Positions 26,030 through 35,754 are shown, counted from the first letter of the stretch. The stretch: DNA of 64,000 nucleotides from Pseudomonas sp. UBA4617 (GCF_002386445.1 NZ_DGIR01000018.1:59124-123123); one strand, 5' to 3'. The notes: generated from the sequence alone by a model not told the origin. Program-made: numbers and translations.

Positions 26030-28135
26030 GTGAACCCGGTAATCAAGAAATTCCAGTTCGGTCAATCGACCGTTACTCTCGAAACGGGCCGTATTGCCCG
26101 TCAGGCAACCGGCGCCGTGCTGGTTACCGTCGACAACGATGTCACCGTGCTGGTGACCGTGGTCGGTGCCAAGCAGGCCGATCCAGGCAAGGGCTTCTTC
26201 CCGCTGTCGGTCCACTACCAGGAAAAGACCTACGCCGCCGGCAAGATCCCGGGTGGCTTCTTCAAGCGTGAAGGCCGTCCTTCCGAGAAAGAGACGCTGA
26301 CCTCGCGCCTGATCGACCGTCCGATCCGCCCGCTGTTCCCGGAAGGCTTCATGAACGAAGTGCAGGTCGTCTGCACCGTGGTCTCCACCAGCAAGAAGAC
26401 CGACCCGGACATCGCCGCGATGATCGGTACCTCGGCTGCCCTGGCCATCTCCGGCATTCCGTTCGAAGGCCCGATCGGCGCCGCCCGCGTTGCCTTCCAC
26501 GAAAGCACCGGCTACCTGCTGAACCCGACCTACGAGCAACTGGCTGCCTCGAGCCTGGACATGGTCGTTGCCGGTACCGAATCGGCTGTACTGATGGTTG
26601 AATCGGAAGCCAAGGAGCTGACCGAAGACCAGATGCTGGGCGCCGTGCTGTTCGCCCACGACGAATTCCAGGCTGTGATCCAGGCTGTCAAGGAACTGGC
26701 GGCCGAAGCCGGCAAGCCAACCTGGGACTGGCAGCCAGCCCCGGCCAACACCGAGCTGATGAACCTGGTGCGTGCCGAGTTCGGCGAAGCCGTTTCGCAG
26801 GCCTACACCATCACCCAGAAGGCCGACCGCTACAACCGCCTGGGCCAGCTGCGCGACGAGGCTGTTGCCCGTCTGAGCAACGAAGAGACCGGCCCGTCTG
26901 CCGCTGCCATCAAAGAGATTTTCGGCGAGCTGGAATACCGCACCGTCCGCGAGAACATCGTCAACGGCAAGCCGCGTATCGACGGCCGTGACACCCGCAC
27001 TGTGCGCCCACTGAACATCGAAGTCGGCGTCTTGCCGAAAACCCACGGTTCGGCACTGTTCACTCGTGGCGAGACCCAGGCCCTGGTCGTCGCGACCCTG
27101 GGTACTGCCCGTGACGCCCAACTGCTGGACACCCTGGAAGGCGAGAAGAAAGACGCCTTCATGCTGCACTACAACTTCCCACCGTTCTCGGTGGGTGAGT
27201 GCGGCCGCATGGGCGGCGCTGGCCGTCGTGAAATCGGCCACGGCCGCCTGGCCCGTCGTGGCGTGCAAGCCATGCTGCCGAGCGACAGCGAGTTCCCGTA
27301 CACCATCCGCGTGGTTTCGGAAATCACCGAATCCAACGGTTCCAGCTCCATGGCTTCGGTGTGTGGTGCTTCCCTGGCGCTGATGGACGCTGGCGTGCCG
27401 ATGAAGGCGCCGGTTGCCGGTATCGCCATGGGCCTGGTCAAGGAAGGTGACAAGTTCGCCGTCCTGACCGACATCCTGGGTGACGAAGACCACCTGGGCG
27501 ACATGGACTTCAAGGTAGCCGGTACCGCCAAAGGCGTCACCGCGCTGCAGATGGACATCAAGATCAACGGCATCACCGAAGAGATCATGGAAATCGCCCT
27601 GGGCCAGGCCCTGGAAGCGCGCCTGAACATCCTTGGCCAGATGAACCAGATCATCGCCCAGTCGCGCAGCGAGCTGTCGGCCAACGCCCCGACCATGATC
27701 GCGATGAAGATCGACACCGACAAGATCCGTGACGTCATCGGCAAGGGCGGCGCCACCATTCGCGCCATCTGTGAAGAAACCAAGGCTTCGATCGATATCG
27801 AAGACGACGGCTCGATCAAGATCTTCGGCGAAACCAAGGAAGCCGCAGATGCTGCCAAGCAGCGCATTCTGGGCATCACCGCCGAGGCCGAGATTGGCAA
27901 GATCTACGTCGGCAAGGTCGAGCGCATCGTCGATTTCGGCGCCTTCGTCAACATCCTGCCTGGCAAGGACGGCCTGGTGCACATCTCCATGCTGAGCGAT
28001 GCTCGCGTCGAGAAAGTCACCGACATCCTGAAAGAAGGCCAGGAAGTTGAAGTACTGGTACTGGACGTGGACAACCGCGGCCGTATCAAGCTGTCGATCA
28101 AGGACGTTGCCGCAGCCAAGGCTTCGGGCGTCTGA
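26030..28135 (+). CDS. pnp: Polyribonucleotide nucleotidyltransferase (PNPase)
   Basis: PNPase degrades RNA 3' to 5' by phosphorolysis and is a degradosome component. The 701 residues show two RNase PH domains around an all-helical domain, the active region [13 protein letters not shown] and [24 protein letters not shown], a KH domain ([15 protein letters not shown], about 567-581) and an S1 domain to the end. Start is GTG after GGTAGGAAACC. Confidence 0.98.
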   Translation: MNPVIKKFQFGQSTVTLETGRIARQATGAVLVTVDNDVTVLVTVVGAKQADPGKGFFPLSVHYQEKTYAAGKIPGGFFKREGRPSEKETLTSRLIDRPIRPLFPEGFMNEVQVVCTVVSTSKKTDPDIAAMIGTSAALAISGIPFEGPIGAARVAFHESTGYLLNPTYEQLAASSLDMVVAGTESAVLMVESEAKELTEDQMLGAVLFAHDEFQAVIQAVKELAAEAGKPTWDWQPAPANTELMNLVRAEFGEAVSQAYTITQKADRYNRLGQLRDEAVARLSNEETGPSAAAIKEIFGELEYRTVRENIVNGKPRIDGRDTRTVRPLNIEVGVLPKTHGSALFTRGETQALVVATLGTARDAQLLDTLEGEKKDAFMLHYNFPPFSVGECGRMGGAGRREIGHGRLARRGVQAMLPSDSEFPYTIRVVSEITESNGSSSMASVCGASLALMDAGVPMKAPVAGIAMGLVKEGDKFAVLTDILGDEDHLGDMDFKVAGTAKGVTALQMDIKINGITEEIMEIALGQALEARLNILGQMNQIIAQSRSELSANAPTMIAMKIDTDKIRDVIGKGGATIRAICEETKASIDIEDDGSIKIFGETKEAADAAKQRILGITAEAEIGKIYVGKVERIVDFGAFVNILPGKDGLVHISMLSDARVEKVTDILKEGQEVEVLVLDVDNRGRIKLSIKDVAAAKASGV

Positions 28136-28155
28136 TGATTGCTTGCAGTAGAAAG

Positions 28156-28180
28156 AAGGCCCCGTGAGGGGCCTTTTTTT
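28156..28180 (+). terminator. Terminator of the rpsO-pnp operon
   Basis: AAGGCCCC and GGGGCCTT form an 8-pair stem with a GTGA loop, followed by seven T residues. It is the clearest intrinsic terminator in the translation cluster. Confidence 0.92.
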
Positions 28181-28316
28181 ATGGTTGCACGGAACCTTTT
28201 GCGGACTTGCATCTTGCATGCAGGTTTATCGTGCGGATTGCAGAATGCACGACGGTGGTTGTAGCGATAGGTTACTAACTTATTGATTTAAAAGGAAACA
28301 AGCGAAACGGAAAAGC

Positions 28317-28332
28317 TGGCACAGCGCATGCA
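28317..28332 (+). promoter_or_regulatory. sigma-54-like promoter before the BON-domain gene
   Basis: TGGCAC (28317-28322), AGCGC and ATGCA (28328-28332) keep the invariant GG-N10-GC of RpoN promoters, with a perfect -24 element. The predicted start is about 55 bases before the ATG. No enhancer-binding site is evident, and chance matches occur, so this is tentative. Confidence 0.45.
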
Positions 28333-28396
28333 ACTACCTTCATACCTGACGCCAGGACGTACGGCGCAGACCTTTCGATAAACAGGAGTGACTCAC

Positions 28397-28747
28397 ATGA
28401 AGAAGTTCGCCATTGCTGCCGCTACTGCTACCGCCCTGACCCTGACCATGGCTAACGGCGCATTCGCTGCAGAGCCAACCCAGGCTCCAGTCATGTTGGC
28501 CGCCAATACCGTGGACAACGCCAAGCAGGAAGGTTCTGACACTTGGATCACCACCAAGGTGAAAGCGGACTTGCTGACTGAAAAAGGTATTCCAGGCAGC
28601 GACATCAAAGTCGAGACCAGCCATGGCGTTGTCTCGCTGTCGTCTGACGTGGCAGTGACTCAGTCCCAGAAAGAAGAAGCCATTCGCATTACCAAGAACA
28701 TCAAAGGCGTCAAGAGCGTCATGGCTGACGGTCTGAAAGCCGAGTAA
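28397..28747 (+). CDS. BON-domain periplasmic protein (OsmY-like)
   Basis: A 116-residue exported protein: Lys-Lys at positions 2-3, a hydrophobic stretch and AFA-A cleavage site near residue 23 form a Sec signal peptide. Residues about 45-115 make one BON domain (DTWITTKVKADLLTEKGI, VSLSSDVAVTQSQKEEAIRITKNIKGVKSV). E. coli OsmY has two such domains and aids envelope protein folding under stress; this single-BON form is common in pseudomonads and its exact role is unproven. ATG is chosen over a GTG at 28388 because CAGGAG would touch the GTG. Confidence 0.9.
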   Translation: MKKFAIAAATATALTLTMANGAFAAEPTQAPVMLAANTVDNAKQEGSDTWITTKVKADLLTEKGIPGSDIKVETSHGVVSLSSDVAVTQSQKEEAIRITKNIKGVKSVMADGLKAE

Positions 28748-28760
28748 GGGATGTCCCGTC

Positions 28761-28778
28761 GGCCAAACGGATTTGGCC
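28761..28778 (+). other. Short stem-loop after the BON gene
   Basis: GGCCAAA and TTTGGCC pair over CGGA, 14 bases past the stop and just before the main terminator. It probably protects the mRNA end. Confidence 0.4.
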
Positions 28779-28791
28779 ACCTATGCTCCAG

Positions 28792-28816
28792 GCCCCGGCG
28801 TCTTGCCGGGGCTTTT
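28792..28816 (+). terminator. Terminator of the BON-domain gene
   Basis: GCCCCGG and CCGGGGC pair over a 7-base loop and are followed by TTTT. The convergent ABM gene ends only ten bases later. Confidence 0.8.
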
Positions 28817-28826
28817 CATTGTGCGC

Positions 28827-29129
28827 CTAGTACACCGGATTACGCGCAACCACATCACTTTCGAAGCATTCCTGTTCGACTATCAGCGGCTCGACCAATG
28901 GCCGGCTATCGCGATAGTGCGCGGTTTGAGTATGCGCTTCATACGCCGCATCATCGCGGTAGAGCTCGTACAGGTATATCAGGTCCGGGTCGACGCGATC
29001 TTGCGACACATCGAACACTAGGCATCCAGGTTCGCTGGCGACGGAAGCGGCAGCGTTGACCTTTATCGCATTCAGAAAATCCTCGGCGCAGCCGGGCTTC
29101 ACTCGGGTCTTGATAAACAGGCTATACAC
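28827..29129 (-). CDS. Antibiotic biosynthesis monooxygenase (ABM) family protein, YgiN-like
   Basis: A 100-residue ferredoxin-like-fold protein. The pattern SLFIKTRVKPGCAEDFLNAI, the central SEPGCLVFDVSQD and LIYLYELYRDDAAYEAHTQT match the ABM superfamily (quinol monooxygenase YgiN, autoinducer-degrading LsrG). The family uses no cofactor; the substrate here is unknown. Start is GTG eight bases after AAAGGA on the minus strand; the longer frame upstream runs into the divergent VOC gene and is not conserved-looking. Divergent from that VOC gene across 60 bases that hold palindromes. Confidence 0.8.
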   Translation of the reverse strand: MYSLFIKTRVKPGCAEDFLNAIKVNAAASVASEPGCLVFDVSQDRVDPDLIYLYELYRDDAAYEAHTQTAHYRDSRPLVEPLIVEQECFESDVVARNPVY

Positions 29130-29149
29130 AAGGTTGTCCTTTTGTTTTA

Positions 29150-29173
29150 AATTCAGATATGAATTGTATACAA
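29150..29173. promoter_or_regulatory. Overlapping palindromes, putative operator
   Basis: In the 60-base gap between the divergent ABM and VOC genes lie AATTCA-GATA-TGAATT (29150-29165) and the perfect 10-base palindrome TTGTATACAA (29164-29173). GTATAC cores are common in GntR-family operators. The region is AT-rich against its surroundings, consistent with back-to-back promoters. No regulator gene is adjacent. Confidence 0.5.
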
Positions 29174-29189
29174 AAATGGAGCCTCGCCA

Positions 29190-29603
29190 ATGTCCGAATT
29201 GCCTGCCCGCCCTGGTCGCCTGAACGGCCTGCGTCATATTGCCTTGCTGGTGCCCAACCTTGAGGAGTGCGAACGCTTCTACGTCGATGTGCTGGGGATG
29301 GAGGTGCTGAACCGCGCCAACGAAGACCTGGTGTATCTCACCTGTGGTAACGACAATCTGTCGCTGGGGCGCGGGGCAGGGGCGGCCAATGGCTTGCAGA
29401 CCCTCGACCATTATGGGTTCATCGTCGACAGCGTGGAGGAACTTGAGGCTTGGTATCAGTACTTCAAGGCGCATGGCGTGACCTTGCTCGACAAGCCGTT
29501 CAACCACGGCGACGGCGCGCGCAGCTTCCACCTGTTGGACCCGGCCGGGAACAAGGTTCAACCGCTGTATCACCCGGCAGTGTCGGGGCAGCAGCTGGTG
29601 TAA
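29190..29603 (+). CDS. VOC-family (glyoxalase/dioxygenase-like) protein
   Basis: A 137-residue single vicinal-oxygen-chelate domain: HIALLVPNLEECERFYVDVLGME at the start, LDHYGFIVDSVEELEAWY in the middle and SFHLLDPAGNKVQPLYHP at the end. The metal-ligand pattern His16...His (DHYG)...Glu is only partly met: the expected C-terminal Glu appears replaced around GNKVQ, so catalytic class is uncertain. Function unknown; candidates are glyoxalase, fosfomycin-type transferase or ring-cleavage relatives. Divergent from the ABM gene. Confidence 0.8.
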   Translation: MSELPARPGRLNGLRHIALLVPNLEECERFYVDVLGMEVLNRANEDLVYLTCGNDNLSLGRGAGAANGLQTLDHYGFIVDSVEELEAWYQYFKAHGVTLLDKPFNHGDGARSFHLLDPAGNKVQPLYHPAVSGQQLV

Positions 29604-29610
29604 GCCTGTG

Positions 29611-29680
29611 CCGACCCTTCGGCAAACGCCGCTACAGGCCTGTGCGATTGCCTGTAGCGGCGTTAGCCGCGAAGGGCTAG
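29611..29680. repeat. Inverted pair of REP-like palindromes
   Basis: CCCTTCGGCAAACGCCGCTACAGG and its near-complement on the other side of a 10-base spacer (CCTGTAGCGGCG...GAAGGG) form a BIME-like pair between the convergent VOC and DUF748 genes. This is a variant of the REP family seen elsewhere in the window. Confidence 0.65.
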
Positions 29681-29695
29681 CCCTGTTGGCACCGT

Positions 29696-32632
29696 TTATT
29701 CAGCATCCAGGTGCATCGGGGTAACCACCCGCCCGTCGCTCTCAGGCTGCCCCAGGTTGGTGTCGATGAAATACACCCGGTCATCTTCCAGCTGGCCCTT
29801 GTCCACCAGGTAATCCTTGATGCTGCTGGCCCGCTCCTGGCCCAGTGTACGCAGCAGCGCAGTACTCTCGGCCCAGGATTTGATCACCGCCTCGCGCAAC
29901 TTGGCCGTGCGCTCTTCGCGGCCCAGCTGCTCCCAGTCCGCAGGTGGTTGCTGCTTCAGGCGGTTGCGGTAGATGCCTTCCAGCATCGCCGGTTTGTCAG
30001 CGTCGTCGACCACCAGCATGGATGCATTGGCCGGTACCTTGTCGCCCCGGCGCTGCAGGATCTTGTACCAGGTAGCCTGGTATTCGCGCTCCAGCCGCTG
30101 CTGGGCGATCAGCGGGCCGTCACTGGCCTGCGCGCTGGTGCCTTCGATTTCTAGGCGCAGTTCCGGACGTTCTTTCAGGGCCGAGGCCAGCTTGTCCAGC
30201 GAGGCCTGGGCGTCCGGGCCAAGCTCGCTGGAGCCCGGGGCGAAGGCCACGCTGCCCAGGTCTTGCGAGCCGCCGCCACTAACCAGCCCGCCAATGAACT
30301 TGAACGGCGCCTGTGCTGCGCGCAGTACCAGGTTGCGCAGGGTCTGCCAAACGATCGGCATTACGCTGAACTGCGGGTTGTTGAGGTCGCCAGACACCGG
30401 CAGCTCGATCGAGATCCTGCCCTCGGTATCCTTCAGCAACGCCACTGCCAGGCGGATCGGCAGGTCCACTGCGTCCGGGCTGTCGACCTTCTCGCCCAGT
30501 TGCAGTTGCTCCACCACCACCTTGTTCTCGGCCTTTAGCTGGCCATTGGTGATGAGGTAATGCAGGTCGAGGTTGAGCCGGCCCTTGCGAATGCGGAAAC
30601 CGGCGAACTTGCCGGAATAAGGGGTCAGCGTGGTCAGCTCGACGCGCTTGAAGCTGGTGGCAATGTCCAGGCTGGCCAACGGATTGAACGGGTTGAGTGC
30701 GCCCTTGATGGTAACCGGCGCGTAGCGGTCGACCTTGCCCTTGACGTCGACCTTGGCCGGTACCGGCTTACGATTGTCGATGGTGCCGACCTGGCCGTTG
30801 AGCTGCTGGATGGCGGTGGCGAAGTTAGGCGTCAGGGACAAGTCGGCGAAGTTGGCCGAGCCGTCGTTGATGTCGATCTGGCCGATGTGGATGCCCAGCG
30901 GCTTGCCGCTGCTGGCCGGCGCCGGCTTGGCCTGGGCTGGTGCCGGGGCGCCGGCCGGCTGCGGGATCAGCAGGTCGTTGATGTTGGTGGTGCGGTCTTC
31001 GTTGATGATGAAGCGTGCATAGGGCTGCTGCAGGGTTACCTTGTCGATCGACAGCGTATCGCCATGCACGTAGGACAGGCCATCGACATTTACCTGCTGC
31101 CATTTGACGAAATCGCGGCTCTTGATGGTGTCGAGGGTATGCAGCTGGCTTACCTGTGCCTTGCCGGTAATGTTGAAGGCCAGTGGTGCGGTGTTCTTCA
31201 GGTCGACATTGAGGTCGCTGGAAAGCATGCCACTGCGCAGTTCCAGGAGGATGAATGGGCTGATATAGGCCTGGGCCACGCGCAGGTCGATGTCGCGAGT
31301 GCTGACATCCAGCCTGGCCCAGACCGGCGCCAGGTTGACCTGGCCGGTTGCCTGCAGCTTGCCTTGTCTACCCACGCCGGTATCGAGCTTGAGGGTAAAG
31401 GGTGACTGGTTGAGGCTGTCGAACCCCTGCAGGTCGGCGTTGAGCGGGCCTACGTCGAGGGCCACCGGCTCCTTCTGCGTACGGTCTGCCAGGTGCACCA
31501 GGTAGTTACGCAGTTGCACGTCCTTGAGCAGTACCTGCCAGGGTTTGCTCGGCTCTTTTGCCGCTTGCTCTTTGGCCGTGGGCTCGGCGGCAGCCGGTTC
31601 GGCCTTTTCTTTCGGCGTGGCCTTGGCCGGCTGGCTGGCGAACAGCTTCTGCCAGTCGAGCTGACCGTCCTTTTCCAGCGCAGCCCAGGTTTCCAGTTTT
31701 TCGCTGCGGATCTTGCCCACGGTGACCAGTTGCTTGATCAGGTCGACTGAGGTCTCGCTCACCTCCAGGCTGGCCAGGCGGGCCAGCGGGCGGCCATCCG
31801 GCGCCTTGATGGCGAACGGTGCGATGCGCAGCGAGGCGTTGTCCAGCAGCAGTTCGGTCTGCTTGGCGAGGTTGAGCCTGTAATGGGTGTCGAGGCTGAC
31901 CACACCCTCTTCCAGCACCAGTGGCACGGCATCGCGTACATATGGCCAGAACGCCTTCATCTTGCCTTCGGTGACTTTCAGCGTGCCCTCGGAAGCGATC
32001 GGCGCCAGGCTCAGCGTGCCTTTCCAGTCGATGCGCCCGCCATTGGGGCCATTCGCCACCAAGGTCATGTCAGCATTGTCGTTGGGCAAGGTGCTGAGGT
32101 TCTTCAGCTCCAGGTTCATGTTGTCGTAGAGGAACTCGATCGGCTCGCTCGGGCGCAGGTCCTCGAAGTGCAAGTAGCCGTCGCTCAGCTTGATGCTGCC
32201 GATGCGCAGCGGGAACGGGTCGCTGGGCGGCTCGTCGGGCTTGGCCTGGCTGGCGGGTAGCTTGAACAGGCGAGTCAGGTTGAGCGTGCCGTCCTTGGCA
32301 AACAGCACTTCGTTGCGCGGCTTGAGCAATTCCACCGCGTCCAGATGCAGTGCACCGCTCCACAGGCTGTCGAGCGAGAGATTGGCATACAGCCGTTCAA
32401 AGCCGACCTGTTCCTTGCCAGGCTCGCCGATCTGCAGGCCCCAGAGCGTCAGTTCGAGGCTGAAGGGGTTGAGTTCGATCCGTTCAAGGTGGGCAGGCAC
32501 GGTCACGTACTGAGCCAACTGCTGGTTGGCGATGCGCAACGCGACACCGGGAAGGACGAGAAAACCAAGAAGGCTGTAGAGGGCTACCAGGGCCAGCAGT
32601 GCGCCGGCGGCGCGAGTCAATCCTTTGTACAT
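29696..32632 (-). CDS. Large AsmA/DUF748-family envelope protein
   Basis: A 978-residue protein with one N-terminal membrane segment (about residues 8-33) and a long region of repeating beta-strand units (for example FERLYANLSLDSLWSG, LNLTRLFKLP, VNVDGLSYVHGDTLSIDKV) typical of AsmA-like/DUF748 proteins, which form bridge-like grooves in the periplasm and are linked to lipid transport or outer-membrane maintenance. Near the C-terminus, FAPGSSELGPDAQASLDKLASAL resembles an OmpA-like beginning. Low-complexity Ala/Lys/Pro inserts occur near residues 335-365 and 560-575. No partner gene is adjacent. Function is inference from family. Confidence 0.85.
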   Translation of the reverse strand: MYKGLTRAAGALLALVALYSLLGFLVLPGVALRIANQQLAQYVTVPAHLERIELNPFSLELTLWGLQIGEPGKEQVGFERLYANLSLDSLWSGALHLDAVELLKPRNEVLFAKDGTLNLTRLFKLPASQAKPDEPPSDPFPLRIGSIKLSDGYLHFEDLRPSEPIEFLYDNMNLELKNLSTLPNDNADMTLVANGPNGGRIDWKGTLSLAPIASEGTLKVTEGKMKAFWPYVRDAVPLVLEEGVVSLDTHYRLNLAKQTELLLDNASLRIAPFAIKAPDGRPLARLASLEVSETSVDLIKQLVTVGKIRSEKLETWAALEKDGQLDWQKLFASQPAKATPKEKAEPAAAEPTAKEQAAKEPSKPWQVLLKDVQLRNYLVHLADRTQKEPVALDVGPLNADLQGFDSLNQSPFTLKLDTGVGRQGKLQATGQVNLAPVWARLDVSTRDIDLRVAQAYISPFILLELRSGMLSSDLNVDLKNTAPLAFNITGKAQVSQLHTLDTIKSRDFVKWQQVNVDGLSYVHGDTLSIDKVTLQQPYARFIINEDRTTNINDLLIPQPAGAPAPAQAKPAPASSGKPLGIHIGQIDINDGSANFADLSLTPNFATAIQQLNGQVGTIDNRKPVPAKVDVKGKVDRYAPVTIKGALNPFNPLASLDIATSFKRVELTTLTPYSGKFAGFRIRKGRLNLDLHYLITNGQLKAENKVVVEQLQLGEKVDSPDAVDLPIRLAVALLKDTEGRISIELPVSGDLNNPQFSVMPIVWQTLRNLVLRAAQAPFKFIGGLVSGGGSQDLGSVAFAPGSSELGPDAQASLDKLASALKERPELRLEIEGTSAQASDGPLIAQQRLEREYQATWYKILQRRGDKVPANASMLVVDDADKPAMLEGIYRNRLKQQPPADWEQLGREERTAKLREAVIKSWAESTALLRTLGQERASSIKDYLVDKGQLEDDRVYFIDTNLGQPESDGRVVTPMHLDAE

Positions 32633-32710
32633 GTGTCGCTTCGTCTGTCTAAGCAGGAGAGCTTGGAGTATGGCACGTTAAATCAGTTCCGCAGCGGCGA
32701 CCATTTGCCC

Positions 32711-33580
32711 TCATTCGATGCCCATGCGCCGTTTGGCCCGCTGCGCCGAGCCGTTGCGCATTGCCCAGCGCAGCACGGGTGCGGTGCGTTGCAGGCCCAG
32801 GCGGATCAGGCGCTGCTGCAGCGTGCCGCGCTGCACGCCGAGCATGGCCTGGGCCCAGCCTGGTAAGAGGTCGAGGCCAGCGTGCAGCATCAGCTTACCC
32901 ACCGGCTGTGCCAGGCGGCTGGGGGCGGGAGCATCGAGCAGGATCTCGAGCACCTGACGGCTGCGGGCGTCGCAGCGCAACTGTGGGCGCATGTGTTGCA
33001 GGTAATTCTCGACCTGCTGGCGCGAACGCGGCACGTCGCGTGCACCCAGGCGCTCGGCGATCAGCGCGATCTCTGCGTAATAGGCGTCCTGTTCGGCGGC
33101 CGCAAGCTGCGGATTGCAATAACGCAGGTGGGCATTCAGGAAGCTGCTGACCTCTGCCACGTGTACCCAGGTGAGCAAGTCTGGGTCGCTGGCTGCATAA
33201 GAACGGCCGTCCGGAGCGGTACCGGTTACCTGCAGGTGGATGGTGCGGACCTTTTCGATCAGCCATTCGGCATCGCGGGTGGCGCCGAAGGTAGTGCCGG
33301 AGATGAACTGGCTGGTACGCCGCAGGCGCCCGAGCAGGTCTTCACGAAAATTGGAATGATCCCACACCCCGGCCAGGGCCAGCGGGTGCAGGAGCTGCAA
33401 CATGAGGGCGCTGATGCCGCCGACCAGCATGCTCGGGAAGTCGCCATGCACTTGCCAACTGATGCTGTGTGGGCCGAACAGGCCGGGGTCCCCCTTGGGG
33501 GATTCCAGGTCGAGCTGACCGAGGGCCAGCCCGGTAAGGCTCATGACCTGGGTTTCGATGCGGCGGCGAAGGGCTTCCAT
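32711..33580 (-). CDS. DUF2236 / MpaB-family oxygenase-like protein
   Basis: A 289-residue protein with family hallmarks of DUF2236: GPHSISWQVHGDFPSMLVGGISALMLQLLHPLALAGVWDHSNF near residues 35-80 (read in pieces) and the LTWVHVAEVSSFLNAHLRY segment, whose His residues could ligate heme b as in latex-clearing protein Lcp. The family includes MpaB and Lcp oxygenases; the substrate here is not predictable. A weak AGGT ribosome site precedes the ATG. It lies between DUF748 and acs with no obvious functional link. Confidence 0.8.
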   Translation of the reverse strand: MEALRRRIETQVMSLTGLALGQLDLESPKGDPGLFGPHSISWQVHGDFPSMLVGGISALMLQLLHPLALAGVWDHSNFREDLLGRLRRTSQFISGTTFGATRDAEWLIEKVRTIHLQVTGTAPDGRSYAASDPDLLTWVHVAEVSSFLNAHLRYCNPQLAAAEQDAYYAEIALIAERLGARDVPRSRQQVENYLQHMRPQLRCDARSRQVLEILLDAPAPSRLAQPVGKLMLHAGLDLLPGWAQAMLGVQRGTLQQRLIRLGLQRTAPVLRWAMRNGSAQRAKRRMGIE

Positions 33581-33621
33581 GGCGACCTGTCATGCAGGAT
33601 GGCCACGAGAGCGGCCACCGG

Positions 33622-35556
33622 TTACTGGTTGAGGCGTTTGTCGATCAGGCCCTGTACCACGCTGGGGTCGGCCAGGGTCGAGGTATCGCCCAGGTTGTCC
33701 AGCTCGTTGCAGGCGATCTTGCGCAGTATACGTCGCATGATCTTGCCTGAGCGTGTCTTGGGTAGTGCCGGGGCCCACTGGATAAGCTCGGGTTTGGCGA
33801 AACTGCCGATTTCCTTGCTGACCAGGGCCAGGAGTTCGGCCTTGAGCGCATCGTCCGGCGTTACCCCGTTCATCGTCGTGACAAAGGCGTAAACCCCCTG
33901 GCCCTTGAGGTCGTGGGGATAACCGACTACGGCTGCTTCAGCGACGCTGTCATGCAGCACCAGTGCGCTCTCCACTTCGGCAGTACCGATGCGGTGCCCG
34001 GAAACATTGATCACGTCATCGATGCGCCCGGTGATCCAGTAGTCGCCATCGGCGTCGCGGCGGGCGCCGTCGCCGGTAAAGTAATAGCCGGGCATGGGTT
34101 TGAAGTAGGTGTCGACCATGCGCTGATGGTCGCCATAGACGCTACGGATCTGCCCAGGCCAGCTGGCCTTGATGGCTAGCAGGCCGGCCCCCGGGCCTTC
34201 GATCAGCTTGCCCTTGTCGTCCAGCAGCACCGGTTGCACGCCGAACATGGGCTGGCTGGCGCAGCCGGGCTTGAGCACCTGCGAGCCGGGCAGGGGGGTG
34301 ATCATGATGCCGCCGGTTTCGGTTTGCCACCAGGTATCGACGATGGGGCAGCGCTTCTGTCCGACGGCCTCGAAATACCATTCCCAGGCTTCCGGGTTGA
34401 TCGGCTCACCGACGCTGCCGAGCAGGCGCAGGCTCTGGCGGGAGGTGCCCTGCAGCGGCCCGTCGCCCTCGCGCATCAAGGCGCGCAAGGCGGTTGGGGC
34501 GGTGTAGAAGATGTTCACCTTGTGCTTGTCCACCACCTGCCAGAAGCGCGAGGTATCGGGGTAGTTGGGCACCCCTTCGAACATCAGCGAGATCGCGCCG
34601 TTGGCCAGCGGGCCATAGACGATGTAGCTGTGGCCGGTGACCCAGCCGACGTCGGCGGTGCACCAGAACACCTCGCCGTCACGGTAGTCGAACACCACCT
34701 TGAAGGTAAGGGTGGCCTGCAGCAGGTAACCGCCGGTGGTATGCAGTACGCCCTTGGGTTTGCCGGTGCTGCCGGAGGTATACAGGATGAACAGGGGGTC
34801 TTCGGCCGCCATCGGTTCGACAGGGCAATCGTCGCCGGCCTTTTCCGTTACCTCGTGGTACCAGAGATCGCGGCCTTCGGCCCAGGCGACATCAGTGCCA
34901 GTGCGGCGTACCACGAACACGCTGCTGACCGCGGGGCAGCTGGCCAGCGCTTTGTCGACGTTCTGTTTCAGCGGGATGCGCTTGCCGCCGCGCACGCCTT
35001 CATCAGCCGTGATCACGGTGCGGCAGTCGGCATCGAGAATGCGGTCGCGCAGGGCATCGGGCGAGAAGCCGCCGAACACCACCGAATGGATGGCACCGAT
35101 GCGGGTGCAGGCAAGCATGGCGAAGGCGGCCTCGGGGATCATCGGCATGTAGATGCACACCCGGTCGCCTTTCTTCACCCCGCGTGCTTTCAGAGCATTG
35201 GCCAGGCGGCAGACTTGGCGGTGCAGTTCGCGGTAGGTGACGGCCTTGGAATCCCTGGGATCATCGCCTTCCCACAGCAGGGCGGTCTGTTCCCCACGGC
35301 GTGCCAGGTGGCGGTCGATGCAGTTGTAGCTGACGTTGAGCTGGGCGCCGTCGAACCAGCGGGCGTTGCCGGTCTTCAGGTCGCATTGCTGCACGCTCGA
35401 CCAAGGCTTGATCCAGTCCAGGCGCTTGGCCTGTTCGGCCCAGAAGGTGTCGGGGTCATCCACCGACTGACGGTAGAGGCGGCGGTACTCGTCGGGGGTG
35501 AGTGCGGCGGACTGGCTGACAGCCAGGGCCTGCGGGTAGTTGCGGATATCGAACAT
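33622..35556 (-). CDS. acs: Acetyl-CoA synthetase
   Basis: Acs activates acetate to acetyl-CoA through acetyl-AMP. The 644 residues are normal length, with the AMP-binding P-loop [15 protein letters not shown] (about 265-280), the [12 protein letters not shown] region, the [10 protein letters not shown] motif (adenylate site), [29 protein letters not shown] hinge pieces, and the C-terminal [15 protein letters not shown], whose Lys is the regulatory acetylation site in this family. The ATG giving [11 protein letters not shown] is chosen; 59 further upstream codons read through the REP region. P. putida genomes usually carry two acs paralogues, so I leave the number off. Confidence 0.96.
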   Translation of the reverse strand: MFDIRNYPQALAVSQSAALTPDEYRRLYRQSVDDPDTFWAEQAKRLDWIKPWSSVQQCDLKTGNARWFDGAQLNVSYNCIDRHLARRGEQTALLWEGDDPRDSKAVTYRELHRQVCRLANALKARGVKKGDRVCIYMPMIPEAAFAMLACTRIGAIHSVVFGGFSPDALRDRILDADCRTVITADEGVRGGKRIPLKQNVDKALASCPAVSSVFVVRRTGTDVAWAEGRDLWYHEVTEKAGDDCPVEPMAAEDPLFILYTSGSTGKPKGVLHTTGGYLLQATLTFKVVFDYRDGEVFWCTADVGWVTGHSYIVYGPLANGAISLMFEGVPNYPDTSRFWQVVDKHKVNIFYTAPTALRALMREGDGPLQGTSRQSLRLLGSVGEPINPEAWEWYFEAVGQKRCPIVDTWWQTETGGIMITPLPGSQVLKPGCASQPMFGVQPVLLDDKGKLIEGPGAGLLAIKASWPGQIRSVYGDHQRMVDTYFKPMPGYYFTGDGARRDADGDYWITGRIDDVINVSGHRIGTAEVESALVLHDSVAEAAVVGYPHDLKGQGVYAFVTTMNGVTPDDALKAELLALVSKEIGSFAKPELIQWAPALPKTRSGKIMRRILRKIACNELDNLGDTSTLADPSVVQGLIDKRLNQ

Positions 35557-35645
35557 GGCGGGTGGTCCTGCTCTTGTGAGGGGCGATGGACTGCAACGGC
35601 TATTCGATAGGACAGTGTAGCTGGAAGAGGTGTTCCGCCTTTGCG

Positions 35646-35745
35646 ACCCTCTTCGCGGGCGTGCCCGCTGCCACAGGGACGGCACAGCTTTCGAGGCCTG
35701 TGCAGTACCTGTGGCAGTGGGCGAGCCCGCCAAGAGGCCGGTGCA
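35646..35745. repeat. Inverted pair of REP elements
   Basis: CTCTTCGCGGGCGTGCCCGCTGCCACAGG and its reverse counterpart (CCTGTGGCAGTGGGCGAGCCCGCCAAGAGG) flank a 30-base spacer between acs and pgi. The cores are diverged from the dapB-carA copies (GGGCGTGCCC instead of GGGTAAACCC). Confidence 0.65.
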
Positions 35746-35754
35746 GGTTCCAGA

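Noticed and set aside
30560..31405. Plus-strand ORF of 281 codons inside the DUF748 gene.
   Set aside because: Complement of a protein with a signal anchor and AsmA-like strands; no ribosome site, no motif.
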